From positions 1 to 22,095 of the IMG/VR virus record IMGVR_UViG_3300047481_000154: a stretch of 22,095 nt of DNA; one strand, given 5' to 3'. Position numbers and translations under genes: made by a program. This DNA is from a virus. The number at the start of each line of letters is the position of its first letter. Position 1 is the first letter of the stretch. Positions 1 through 7,864 of this stretch are shown piece by piece. Below the pieces are notes generated by a model, which had not been told where the DNA came from, did not search any database, and was given only the letters and a program-made list of their open reading frames with translations.

Positions 1-747
1 ACCCTCGACTACAGCGTTCAAACCAAGAACGGTGCGGGTAGCGCTGGTCGTGGCAGCAGCCTGAGCAGCCTCAGCGGATAGGCCAGCAGTGCTTGCGGCA
101 GAAAATGCTCTAGCGGCGGCAAGGCGAGCGGCACCGGCTACCGTGAGGAGCTGAGGTCCCATCTCGAGTGCCATCATCCCAGCCAAGCGCGGGTTTGACA
201 CAACAGCGGTAAAGCTATCGATAAAGCCGTCAGCCTTCTCCAGTTCTGCGCGTTGTGCCTGAAGTTCAGCAGAGTCTTTGGCGCCTAGCTCTTTGCGGTA
301 ACGATCAATGACCTCACCCGGAGTCGTGCCGGAGATGTATCTAGCGGCAGCGTCAGGCGCACCCATCGTTACTAGGTTGGCTACCTCGTTTATGCCACCA
401 ACCAAGCCGAGACCACCCCTAGCAATGGAGCGCCCAACATCGCCCATGAAGGTACCGCCAGAGGGCTGAGCTTCAGTGCTTGGATCTGCGCTGGAATATT
501 TTTGCGCTAGGTCGGCTTGCGCCTCGGCAAGGATCTGATCATAGGTTTTGGATGGCTGCTCTTGTGGTGTAGCTATAGCTTTGCGCCCAGATCTCATGTA
601 CTCATCTGCCCGTTGCAACTGAGCATCAATGCGCGCATTCATCTCATCACCAAACATTTGTCTGGCGACGTAGTCTCCGCTACTAATAGCTTGTCCTCTA
701 CGGCGAACCTTCTGCCCTGCTTCGTTTGCTGTCTGGTAAATCGCCAT
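1..747 (-). CDS. Large internal virion-type protein, N-terminal part (truncated by window edge)
   Basis: The frame is open from ATG at 747 to the window edge (249 codons), so only the N-terminus is present. It begins MAIYQTANEAGQKVRRRGQA and is followed by a hydrophilic, Gln/Ala-rich stretch. A Gly-rich segment comes next, and then an Ala-rich, partly hydrophobic region (around LTVAGAARLAAARAFSAAS) that could contact membrane. The start follows the previous stop by 11 nt and has a TAGGATAG ribosome binding site. It is the last of three consecutive large genes after the nozzle and GNAT genes, the place where T7 encodes its ejection proteins gp14, gp15 and gp16. I infer a role as a DNA-ejection protein inside the capsid. 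No enzymatic motif is visible in the part present; a transglycosylase or other domain could lie beyond the edge. Confidence 0.75.
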   Translation of the reverse strand, partial: MAIYQTANEAGQKVRRRGQAISSGDYVARQMFGDEMNARIDAQLQRADEYMRSGRKAIATPQEQPSKTYDQILAEAQADLAQKYSSADPSTEAQPSGGTFMGDVGRSIARGGLGLVGGINEVANLVTMGAPDAAARYISGTTPGEVIDRYRKELGAKDSAELQAQRAELEKADGFIDSFTAVVSNPRLAGMMALEMGPQLLTVAGAARLAAARAFSAASTAGLSAEAAQAAATTSATRTVLGLNAVVEG

Positions 748-758
748 TGCCTATCCTA

Positions 759-1913
759 TTAACGCTTGCCTTGTTTTCTGATCGCCTCTTCAACTATCCT
801 CATCGCATCTGCCGCAGCCTTAGCATGAGGGATCGGACGTCCTGCTGCTTGTGCCTCAGCATAGAGGCGCTGCGCTGTCTCAAATGTGTCAAGCGCAGAC
901 TGCAGGCGAGATTCCGGGTTCAAAGCAAAGTTAGGGTTATTCATTACCTTGCCGTTCGGGTCTAGGATTAGATCTTTGAAGATTTCGTGATCGTTGTTCT
1001 TCCCGTCTTGCCTCGACAAAACTGAGGCGATCTGCGCTCTAGCGCCAATCTGCGCCTGCGTGATGCCGCCAGCAACTGTCTTGTCTGTGCGGTTGTTTTG
1101 TTGAGTCTGCTCGTACCTAGACTTGTTCATGTCTTGAGCGTACTTGACCAGATTCTCCGGCATCATTGCTGAGAGAATCTCTGAGCGGCTGGTGTATCGC
1201 TGGGGCTTCCCATCTGGGCCCGGTCTGTACACAACAATGTCAGACACGCCGGTTTCCGGATCGCGCTCAGTCCTCAAGAAAGTCCCTTTGGGAACATCGC
1301 CAAACGCGCCATTCTTCTCAAAAATTTTAAGCGCCCTCGGGGAGTCTTGGTTTTTTTCAAAATGATCGAACGCCTCAAATACGCCTTCGTTCTTGATCAT
1401 CTTCTGAAATTGAACCTGCTTCTCGATAGCATCGGCATCGAGTGCCCCATAATCAATCAGGGCTTTCTGCTGAATGCCATTTACAAGGCGGCGAAACTGC
1501 GTCTCGGTTATCTCGTTTGGGTCAAGTGGCGTCGGCTGAGACTGACCAACACCCCGTTTTCTCATAGGGCCATCAGCGACTGTCGGTAGCCATTCAGGTG
1601 CTGGGGCCTGCCCGTTTCTCCAAGCCAGAAGCTCTTGCGTATTCTTGGAAACCTGATTACGCATGTCTAGCTTGCGCTTTTCCTCGGCTGCTTGTCGCTC
1701 TCCAGTATCAAGCTGTTGTTGCGTAAGCTTGTTAGCTAGATCCGATCTGGATTTTTCAATATCGTACCGATCGCGCTCAAGCCTCATCCGGTCTTCATCT
1801 AACTTCATGCGCTGCTTATCGCGCTCTTCTGCGGCTTCCATTGCATTGAGCTTCTTGCTGGTCTGGTAGCCTTCAGCAACACCTGAAAAGAACGCCCCTA
1901 GTCCACGTGCCAT
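759..1913 (-). CDS. Putative internal virion protein, coiled-coil N-terminus
   Basis: A 384-residue protein beginning MARGLGAFFSGVAEGYQTSK. Residues about 25-90 are strongly charged with heptad-like Glu/Arg/Lys spacing (KQRMKLDEDRMRLERDRYD), a probable long coiled coil. The remainder is mixed alpha/beta with no catalytic motif I recognise, and the C-terminus is again helical and Ala-rich. ATG overlaps the TAA of the preceding gene by one base (TAATG), with AAGGGG upstream as binding site. Proteins with this N-terminus style (short Gly/Phe segment, then charged coiled coil) occur among internal virion or structural proteins of environmental phages. I infer a virion ejection protein from position, comparable to T7 gp15, without visible homology. 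Confidence 0.7.
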   Translation of the reverse strand: MARGLGAFFSGVAEGYQTSKKLNAMEAAEERDKQRMKLDEDRMRLERDRYDIEKSRSDLANKLTQQQLDTGERQAAEEKRKLDMRNQVSKNTQELLAWRNGQAPAPEWLPTVADGPMRKRGVGQSQPTPLDPNEITETQFRRLVNGIQQKALIDYGALDADAIEKQVQFQKMIKNEGVFEAFDHFEKNQDSPRALKIFEKNGAFGDVPKGTFLRTERDPETGVSDIVVYRPGPDGKPQRYTSRSEILSAMMPENLVKYAQDMNKSRYEQTQQNNRTDKTVAGGITQAQIGARAQIASVLSRQDGKNNDHEIFKDLILDPNGKVMNNPNFALNPESRLQSALDTFETAQRLYAEAQAAGRPIPHAKAAADAMRIVEEAIRKQGKR

Positions 1914-3091
1914 TATTTTTTCCCCTTAAGAGCTTTGCGCTTGCGCTGTACCGCTGCTGGCGTGTGAGTCTCCTTAACCAACCGGTCGAGATTCTTCTTC
2001 CCAATCTTTTGAACCGTGTCGGCGGGGATAACATATTCGCCGTTTGATAGCATCGCCGGGATCTTGTCATCAACCGGACCTCCGGGGCCTTTCACAGGAC
2101 CGGGGCCAACATGCGCCCCATCTGCTAAATGCAAACCACGACGCACCTCGCCGCCGTCAGCCTTCAATAACTTGCCAAACGCCATACCGCCAAACTTGCC
2201 GATGCCGCCCCACATGTCTGCATTAGCTTGCTGCTGTGCGTTGTAGCCTTGCATACGCGCATTGAACTCTTGACCGTAGATGTTGCCTGCCGTGCCGTAG
2301 CCGCCAATCGCTGCTTGGTTAGCTGCAGTAGCGCCTTGGAAGCCACGACCCATCATCTCGCCGGGGGCGAAGGCGGATTGCCGTGCGCCTTGACCAGCGT
2401 TCATAGCGACGCCGTATGCGGTCGATGCGTTGGTAGCGAGGTTTCGACCAAGACCTGCAGCGTCATACATCAGCGCAGTGCCTTTATCTGTTGCCATAGA
2501 GCGAGCAGTGTTCTGCGCACCAGCTCGAGCCAACGCTTCTTGCGTCAGCATTGTTTGATTGAGCGCAGCAAAGCGACCTGAGTTCGGTCGGATACCTGCC
2601 GCAGCTAGTTGTCTGTTCTGTTGATCACGAGCAACGTCGAAAGCCTGAGCAACATCAGAGGTTGCCGCACTTGCCAGCTCCTCTCGCTTTGCCTCGGTGT
2701 TGTACTGCTTCGCCTGATCAACAAGCGCCTGCTCTACAGGACGGAATGTGCTCTTCTCATAGGCGGAGTACTCAGATGCCCTCTGCCTGTTCTCGCCCAT
2801 AATGTCCAACTCGGTGTTCAGCACCTGTTGCAGCACCGGTCTGAACTCCTCGTACTGCTGCTTGTAGAAGTCCAGCGTCTTGGCGGCGATTCGCTCCTGA
2901 GCTGCAGCGGTAGTCTTGGCAGCTTCAGCAGATGCAATCATCCCGGGGTTCGGATCAGGCGCACTGCCCTTACCACCGAAAGCGATGTTGCGTTTCTTCA
3001 TGACCGCGAGCTTGCGCTCGATCGGGTCACGGGGGTCATCGCAGACATCACCGTAGAACTGCATGAAGTCGTCGTATTTGTGTTCGAACAT
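1913..3091 (-). CDS. Putative internal virion protein with C-terminal phage 'GEYVIPADTV' module
   Basis: A 392-residue protein. Residues about 50-190 are helical and Gln/Ala/Glu-rich. Residues about 190-300 are rich in Ala, Gly, Asn and Gln with low sequence complexity. The C-terminus carries ADGG (311-314), a second LADG, then VDDKIPAMLSNGEYVIPADTV. That last module recurs near the ends of virion proteins of many tailed phages and in some tape-measure-like proteins. The tail is very basic (QRKRKALKGKK). AAGGA lies 8 nt before ATG, 11 nt after the GNAT gene stop. From order (nozzle, 63 residues, GNAT, this gene) I infer a T7 gp14-like ejection protein; sequence similarity to gp14 is not evident to me. 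The tail module's function is not known to me. Confidence 0.75.
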   Translation of the reverse strand: MFEHKYDDFMQFYGDVCDDPRDPIERKLAVMKKRNIAFGGKGSAPDPNPGMIASAEAAKTTAAAQERIAAKTLDFYKQQYEEFRPVLQQVLNTELDIMGENRQRASEYSAYEKSTFRPVEQALVDQAKQYNTEAKREELASAATSDVAQAFDVARDQQNRQLAAAGIRPNSGRFAALNQTMLTQEALARAGAQNTARSMATDKGTALMYDAAGLGRNLATNASTAYGVAMNAGQGARQSAFAPGEMMGRGFQGATAANQAAIGGYGTAGNIYGQEFNARMQGYNAQQQANADMWGGIGKFGGMAFGKLLKADGGEVRRGLHLADGAHVGPGPVKGPGGPVDDKIPAMLSNGEYVIPADTVQKIGKKNLDRLVKETHTPAAVQRKRKALKGKK

Positions 3092-3102
3092 TCTCTAGTC
3101 CT

Positions 3103-3513
3103 TTAGATAAAGCGGCATTCTTCTCGCCACATCCGATAGATGATTACGTCGCCGCCGTCTCTAGCCGCGCCCTCGAGCACAGCCTCTTGTTTGAATCCTA
3201 GGTGTTCGTCCAACTGACGAGCCTTGATGTTTGATGCTTCAACCCATCCACTTACTCTCTTGCACTTGAGCTGGTTGAACGGGTAGCCAAACGCGGCTTT
3301 AACAAAACTCTTGGTTGCCCAGTGCCCACCTTCGATTCCTGCCACATGCATGAAGATGTTGTTTGTGCTGTAGCTGTCGTACAGAACCCCACCCACCATT
3401 TCGCCGTTGCGCTCGACACCTATGCCCTGCATGCCAGCGGAGAACACCATTGGCACACCCCGGCTGGTCACAAACTCGAAGACCCTGTCAACGTCGAATA
3501 TCAGATTAGCCAT
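3103..3513 (-). CDS. GNAT-fold acetyltransferase-like protein (T7 gp13 position)
   Basis: A 136-residue protein with the layout of a GNAT domain. A central strand region (IGVERNGEMVGGVLYDSY) is followed by a helix region, then KRVSGWVEASNIKARQLDEH and LGFKQEAVLEG, the usual GNAT ending in which 'N..A..L.E.LGF..EG' forms the last helix and strand. A canonical acetyl-CoA pyrophosphate loop (Q/RxxGxG/A) is not obvious, so catalysis is uncertain. Between the tail gene and the internal virion genes it sits exactly where T7 has gene 13, whose product has been related to the acetyltransferase fold (established knowledge, recalled, not checked). It may be a structural or assembly factor rather than an enzyme. 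ATG is 1 nt past the previous TAG; no strong binding site is visible. Confidence 0.8.
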   Translation of the reverse strand: MANLIFDVDRVFEFVTSRGVPMVFSAGMQGIGVERNGEMVGGVLYDSYSTNNIFMHVAGIEGGHWATKSFVKAAFGYPFNQLKCKRVSGWVEASNIKARQLDEHLGFKQEAVLEGAARDGGDVIIYRMWREECRFI

Positions 3514-3514
3514 A

Positions 3515-3706
3515 CTATGCGTTCAGTCGCGCTATTATGGCATTTATTGTACTGATAACGGTGGGCAAATCAGCGTCGTTTGATAGCTGCGGCAGCGGCC
3601 CTCCCCGGACTCCGGTCATCGACTCGATGTTCTCTTTCATCGGGCGAAGCAGCGAGGCCACCTTGTAGTCCGCGACGTTCACGGCGGGGATACTTGGCTT
3701 TTTCAT
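3515..3706 (-). CDS. Small conserved-type phage protein (63 residues)
   Basis: I start this gene at ATG 3706 (MKKPSIPAVNVADYK), not at a longer upstream in-frame start, because this ATG overlaps the TGA of the nozzle gene as ATGA and GGAG lies about 12 nt upstream. The product is 63 residues and soluble. It has a central 'LLRPMKENIESMTGVRGG' helix and a C-terminal helix ending IISTINAIIARLNA-like, the pattern of short helical proteins that sit next to podoviral tail genes. No domain is recognised. Its tight coupling between the nozzle gene and the GNAT gene suggests a structural or tail-assembly role, by inference only. Confidence 0.7.
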   Translation of the reverse strand: MKKPSIPAVNVADYKVASLLRPMKENIESMTGVRGGPLPQLSNDADLPTVISTINAIIARLNA

Positions 3707-6426
3707 AACGTCTTCAGCTCCTTCATGGTCTCGGCCAGCTTCACGTATCGGCACTCGATGTTGCCGGAGAGCTTGACCTCAAAGACCTGACCCTTAAAGC
3801 CAGACGGCAACCGGTACACACCATTGCTCACATACTGCCCGGTGTGGATATGCTTCCCGTCACAATAGAGATCGACGAGCAGGTACACATCATCTACAAC
3901 CTGCGGGATGTTCTGAAGGATGGAGCCGTTAAGATCCCGGGCGTTCATAGCAACAGCGTTCAGAACCCCTTGAAGCGGCGCACCAGTAGCAAAGAGCGCT
4001 TGGTTGGCGGCGATGATCTCCTCGATCCGCTTCTGGAGATTAGCGACGTTGCCAATGTCGTCAAATGAGCCATCGACCTCAATGGCGCCCAAGTGTGCGG
4101 GGGAGTTGAAGACAAACCGTTTGCTCAGCCACTCGTATGGGAGCGTGTTGACATCGTCGCCCTCCCAGCGCTGGATGATGTTGTTGGACACCAGCAAGAG
4201 TGTTGCCGAATCGTCATCAACAAAAACTGCAGAAGCGCTGATACTTGATAGCGTGAGCGGAGTTGCCTGAATGACACGATCCAGAATGAACGCGCCCTCC
4301 TTGATGACTTCCGTTCCATCGGTGAAGAACCCGAAGTACTTGCCGTCGAACATTGCGCCGACGATCGTAGAGGGATTGAACTTTTGGAAGTTGTCTCGGA
4401 GCATCAGGTTGCCGGTAGCAAGACCTTGCACCCCGAGGCTGATGATGCACATGCCGTTAGGGCTTGCGTACATGACGCCGCTACCATCCGAGGCGATAGA
4501 CGTCTTCGATACGCAGGGCTCCAAGATCGGCACACGCTCGGACGACATAGACTCTGGAGAGCTGCCGGTGATAATGAACGGGTAGTTCTTGGTCATCACC
4601 GCGAGAGACTGCCCGAACACATCGATGCCCACGATCTCAGAGCCTACCGATATTGACCACTCTTCAGGGAAGGTGTGGAAGGCGTTGACTGGGGTGAAGT
4701 AGACGCGGTTGCCCTTGAAGCCAGCCATGAATTGGTTAGGCAGCAGGCACAAACCTCTCAAGTCTGACGGCGGCTCATTCCACCCAAGCGTCGGCAGTAC
4801 CTCGCCCAGCTGCGCCGATGGTTTGTTGTCAATGTATTGGGTGTTTGGGGCGCTGATCTCATCCACAAACAAGAACTCAGTGGCGCCGCTTCCGGTTACC
4901 GAACGGTAGACCCGGATCTTCGTGATGTTGTAGTTGGTCTGGGGAGGAGCGGCAAAGTTACTGAGGATGACTTCTTGACCGCTGGAGATGTTTACCTCGC
5001 TCGAGATAGGTGCTGGAGCGGACTCCTCGAGAATTGACCCGAACTCAGAGACAAACGTGTAGGTATAGACGCGGGTTTCAGCGGTACGGAATTTTGCTTG
5101 CGCTGTGGCGCTGCTACCTCCGCCACCAGAAATGGTGACTGTTGGCTCAGACGTATAACCGCTACCCGCATTGGTGAGAGTGATCGACGTTATAACGCCA
5201 TTATCCACAACAGGCTCAGCTGTCGCGCCATTCCCGCCGCCGCCAGTAAATGAGACCACAGGGCCATAAGCCGAGCCGCCGCTCGTAATGTTTATCCCGG
5301 CGATTACACCTGTGTTGGCAGTGGCAGTAGCAATAGCCCCACTGGCGCCCGTTCCGGTAATGGTAACTGTAGGGGCCGACGTATAGCCCTTGCCGCCGTT
5401 GGTCACGACGATCGAAGTCAAGACTCCATTAGTGATGAAGGCGGTTGCCTCTGCCCCAGATCCCGGGCCTGAGAACGATATGGTGGGCGCAACGCTGTAC
5501 CCAGTTCCCATAACGGCAGTTGCAGTGGCTCCCGATCCGCCGCCGCCCGTGAACGAAATCTCCGGGGGCTCTAGGTAGTTCTTGCCGGGATTGGTGATAG
5601 TGATGCCGGTAACCTTACCTCCAGACACAGTAGCCGTAGCCGCTGCACCCGTGCCGCCACCTGTGAATACCACTGTGGGAGCAGACGTATAGTCCTTGCC
5701 GGTCGCAGTGATGTTGATAGACGCAACCTGACCGCCTGTGCCGCCATCGTCAACGACTACAGTAGTGACCTTGCCCCTGAGTGGAGTGGCAGTAGCACCG
5801 CCGCCACCAGCCCCAGAGATCGTAATGGTGGGGTTCGAGGTGTATCCAGCCCCTTCGTTGGTCATAGTGACGCCGGTGACAACGCCGCCCGTGACCACAG
5901 CCACGCCAGTAGCACCAGAGCCGCCGCCACCAGCGATAGATACATCAGGCAATGCAGCGTACCCAGAGCCACCATTCGTGACTTCGATCTCTCCAAGACT
6001 GGCGGAGCCTTTGGCAAGAGTAACCGCGCTGGTCGGCGCAGGCACACCCATGTACAACCAGTTCTGCGGCGAGTTGCCTTGTATTGATCCAGCTAAAGCG
6101 GAGTTGGTCTTCTTCGGCGCGCCGTCCCCGGTGTAGTAGATCGACATCGGGTTGTCTTCGTCGGTGAGCGGGTTGTTCACCACATCCACATCAGTCAACC
6201 ACGACAACCAGAGGGGGTCTCCGTTAGACTTCTTGCCTTTGAAGATCGCCTTAGTGTCTGGCTGCACCGTAATAGAGGGCGACAGCAGGCCAAGCTTTCT
6301 CCATGAACGCAGATCACCTGAATACAGCTTTGTGTTGAGCGCCATCTGCGCTTCATTGTCTGCCAACAGGTGAGCTGCTACGCGGGGCACATACCCACCC
6401 TGCGTCATGATTTTCAAGCCAGCCAT
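3703..6426 (-). CDS. Nozzle-like tail protein with Gly-rich beta-repeat insertion
   Basis: A 907-residue protein in three parts. Residues 1-143 start MAGLKIMTQGGYVPRVAAHL and contain WLSWLTDVDVVNNPL. Residues about 144-447 are eight imperfect repeats of the form 'V.I.NGGSGYTSAPTVTISGGGGSGATATA'. Residues about 448-907 hold beta-rich sequence such as RVYTYTFVSEFGSILEES, VYFTPVNAFHTFPEEW, IVGIDVFGQSLAVMT and VMYASPNG, which resembles the propeller-like platform of podoviral tail nozzle or packaged-DNA stabilisation proteins (T7 gp12, P22 gp10). Without the repeats the protein would be about 600 residues, a more usual length for such proteins. GAGGAAATAG precedes ATG. Gene order (before the GNAT and internal virion genes) supports a T7 gp12 equivalent. 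The nozzle assignment rests on pattern and context; a structure prediction would decide. Confidence 0.7.
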   Translation of the reverse strand: MAGLKIMTQGGYVPRVAAHLLADNEAQMALNTKLYSGDLRSWRKLGLLSPSITVQPDTKAIFKGKKSNGDPLWLSWLTDVDVVNNPLTDEDNPMSIYYTGDGAPKKTNSALAGSIQGNSPQNWLYMGVPAPTSAVTLAKGSASLGEIEVTNGGSGYAALPDVSIAGGGGSGATGVAVVTGGVVTGVTMTNEGAGYTSNPTITISGAGGGGATATPLRGKVTTVVVDDGGTGGQVASINITATGKDYTSAPTVVFTGGGTGAAATATVSGGKVTGITITNPGKNYLEPPEISFTGGGGSGATATAVMGTGYSVAPTISFSGPGSGAEATAFITNGVLTSIVVTNGGKGYTSAPTVTITGTGASGAIATATANTGVIAGINITSGGSAYGPVVSFTGGGGNGATAEPVVDNGVITSITLTNAGSGYTSEPTVTISGGGGSSATAQAKFRTAETRVYTYTFVSEFGSILEESAPAPISSEVNISSGQEVILSNFAAPPQTNYNITKIRVYRSVTGSGATEFLFVDEISAPNTQYIDNKPSAQLGEVLPTLGWNEPPSDLRGLCLLPNQFMAGFKGNRVYFTPVNAFHTFPEEWSISVGSEIVGIDVFGQSLAVMTKNYPFIITGSSPESMSSERVPILEPCVSKTSIASDGSGVMYASPNGMCIISLGVQGLATGNLMLRDNFQKFNPSTIVGAMFDGKYFGFFTDGTEVIKEGAFILDRVIQATPLTLSSISASAVFVDDDSATLLLVSNNIIQRWEGDDVNTLPYEWLSKRFVFNSPAHLGAIEVDGSFDDIGNVANLQKRIEEIIAANQALFATGAPLQGVLNAVAMNARDLNGSILQNIPQVVDDVYLLVDLYCDGKHIHTGQYVSNGVYRLPSGFKGQVFEVKLSGNIECRYVKLAETMKELKTL
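5086..5997 (-). repeat. Eight Gly-rich beta-repeats inside the nozzle-like gene
   Basis: Eight imperfect units of about 33-40 residues lie within residues 144-447 of the 907-residue protein. Each has a hydrophobic strand, [NT]GG[SK]GYTSAPTV, a second short strand (TISG/SFTG), a run of Gly, then ATAT. Unit 5 (GTGYSVAPTISFSGPGSGAE) lacks its first strand, and unit 7 lacks the TSAPT stretch. This repeat type is widespread in phage and bacterial surface proteins and probably forms a beta-solenoid or string of small beta folds. Copy number is likely to vary between related phages. Confidence 0.9.
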
Positions 6427-6436
6427 CTATTTCCTC

Positions 6437-7375
6437 TTAGACGATTTGTTTTCCACGGAAGAACCCTTTCTCCCCGTGTACTGAACAGAATTCTGGATGT
6501 ATGAGTTCGCCATCTACGATCGTCAACACAGCAAAGCCAGAACAGTGGTTGGTTGGGTTGTCCTCCCCGTAGTGCATGTGATCGCCATCTGTCTCGGCTA
6601 ACGTGCCGCAGTCGATACCCCAGCGGGTTCCTCGATAGTCAGACAGAATCGTTGCCTGCAGCCGGTGTAGGTGACCTGTGCACATAGACACCCCACCGTG
6701 CAGCGTGTTGTTCCACGTAGCGTGGGTCCCATTCCTAAACCGGTGCTTGATCATCAGGTTCTTGTTGATGAACAAGCTGATAGTGAAGTTCCAACCGTGG
6801 AAGTGATCCCTTAAGCTAAATCCGCTAACTCCAGAGAACTCTGGAACCGAGTTAGCAAGCTTTGCTTCGAACCGCATGTCGTGGTTACCCAACGTCCACC
6901 AAGTCTTTGCGTTACCAGAGACTTCCTTGATCTCGTGTAGCCGCTCAGTAACAGCCTCTAGCTCTTGCTTGACTGTTGGCATTGCGCCCCAATCCATTCT
7001 TGGGTGGCGGCTGATGCTGGCTCCATCGAGTAAGTCGCCGTTCATCACAACGATCTCAGGCTTCAAATCCTTGACTACTTTGACTAATGCCTGATGAGCG
7101 GTACTGATAACCCCGGGCCAGTAATGCGCGTCTGATCCGACAACAATCACTCCGTTCTGCATTGAGCAGTCAACACGGGGTGAGTGTTCTCGAATCACAT
7201 ATGTTGGGGAACGCGGGTCTGTGGAGCCTAGATTAACGCCTAACTTGGTTTCAAGTTCTCTTCGACGACGATGTACGTTTCTTTCGGCAACGCCCAAATA
7301 CTTTGCAACAGCCGCAGCGGATTGAAGTTGATTCCAAGTCTCTATGAATTTCTCTTCACTTATTCGTTGTGACAT
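6437..7375 (-). CDS. HTH-containing calcineurin-like metallophosphoesterase
   Basis: A 312-residue protein. ATG 7375 is preferred to the upstream TTG at 7414, which would add 13 residues that only re-read the preceding gene. Residues about 10-45 look like a helix-turn-helix (AAAVAKYLGVAERNVHRRRR). The rest carries the metallophosphoesterase signature in order: D82-x-H84 (GSDAHYW), GDLLD (113-117), GNHD (163-166), H211 and GHLH (234-237). These residues bind two metals in the calcineurin/Mre11/SbcD fold. The substrate cannot be read: a nuclease, a phosphomonoesterase or a nucleotide phosphatase are all possible. It overlaps the preceding gene by 20 nt and is followed at 10 nt by the nozzle gene. 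The HTH suggests DNA contact. Confidence 0.9.
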   Translation of the reverse strand: MSQRISEEKFIETWNQLQSAAAVAKYLGVAERNVHRRRRELETKLGVNLGSTDPRSPTYVIREHSPRVDCSMQNGVIVVGSDAHYWPGVISTAHQALVKVVKDLKPEIVVMNGDLLDGASISRHPRMDWGAMPTVKQELEAVTERLHEIKEVSGNAKTWWTLGNHDMRFEAKLANSVPEFSGVSGFSLRDHFHGWNFTISLFINKNLMIKHRFRNGTHATWNNTLHGGVSMCTGHLHRLQATILSDYRGTRWGIDCGTLAETDGDHMHYGEDNPTNHCSGFAVLTIVDGELIHPEFCSVHGEKGFFRGKQIV

Positions 7376-7715
7376 TTCTCTTTTTTGGTTGTTGCAACAC
7401 AGTAAGCGCAGCAATCATCCCTATAGGAATCACTAATGTCTGCGCGTGATTATCGGAAGATAACGTCTGGCATACCTTCACATGTGTTTTGGTTTGCTTC
7501 ATTAGCCACCCCACCGTAAAACAGTTCAACAGGGGCTCCTCCTCGGCTTGGTGATTTCCTTCTTGCCATCCAAACTGGTGCTCAGCATCTAGCCACTCCA
7601 CCAGTACTATTGCTGCCGTGTCTATCTTGGGAACGTTTGGAGCCACATCGCTACTTTTACGACCACCCCTCCGATTGTTGCTGATAGTCCGCTTATCCAC
7701 AGTAATGTCCTCCAT
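7356..7715 (-). CDS. Small conserved phage protein ('TVGWL' type)
   Basis: Up to 119 residues from ATG 7715; GTG 7700 is an alternative with GGAGG eight bases upstream. The core has IVLVEWLDAEH, then NCFTVGWLMKQTKTHVKVCQT, then LVIPIGMI. This is a pattern I recognise from short phage proteins ('V.W.D......VGWL......V.IP.G.I') of unknown function, and it shows the frame is real despite heavy overlap. The N-terminal 25-30 residues are basic and lie in a region that also encodes the C-terminus of the preceding gene in another frame (overlap up to 94 nt). It sits between the lysis genes and the metallophosphoesterase. Confidence 0.65.
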   Translation of the reverse strand: MEDITVDKRTISNNRRGGRKSSDVAPNVPKIDTAAIVLVEWLDAEHQFGWQEGNHQAEEEPLLNCFTVGWLMKQTKTHVKVCQTLSSDNHAQTLVIPIGMIAALTVLQQPKKRNVTTNK

Positions 7716-7864
7716 CCACCTTTAGCCTCGGACAGTGTTTGCTGAATGCCTGAGAGCTGCTCCATTACTTGTTTCATGTCCTCGTGCAGATGGTTTACCT
7801 GCTCTTTGAGCGCCTCGATCTGAGCGTCGTGCTTGCCAAGGTCGCGGTGAATTCCTTCGCTCAT
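7622..7864 (-). CDS. Coiled-coil protein with C-terminal membrane segment, lysis-associated
   Basis: An 80-residue protein from ATG 7864, which shares one base with the endolysin stop (TGATG); a TTG three bases upstream is less likely. Residues about 8-48 are a charged amphipathic helix (DLGKHDAQIEALKEQVNHLHEDMK), a probable coiled coil. Residues about 54-76 are a hydrophobic segment (TLLWISGLSATIGGVVVKVAMWL) long enough to cross the membrane once. This architecture matches small XhlA-like or haemolysin-like membrane proteins found in phage lysis cassettes. AAAGG lies upstream of the start. Its role may be to assist holin or to anchor a lysis complex; this is inference from position and topology. 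Confidence 0.8.
   Translation of the reverse strand: MSEGIHRDLGKHDAQIEALKEQVNHLHEDMKQVMEQLSGIQQTLSEAKGGWRTLLWISGLSATIGGVVVKVAMWLQTFPR

Noticed and set aside
2609-3106. Plus-strand open frame of 165 codons opposite the 392-residue virion gene
   Set aside because: Shadow of the coding strand; Leu-rich product results from reverse reading of Gln/Glu-rich codons.
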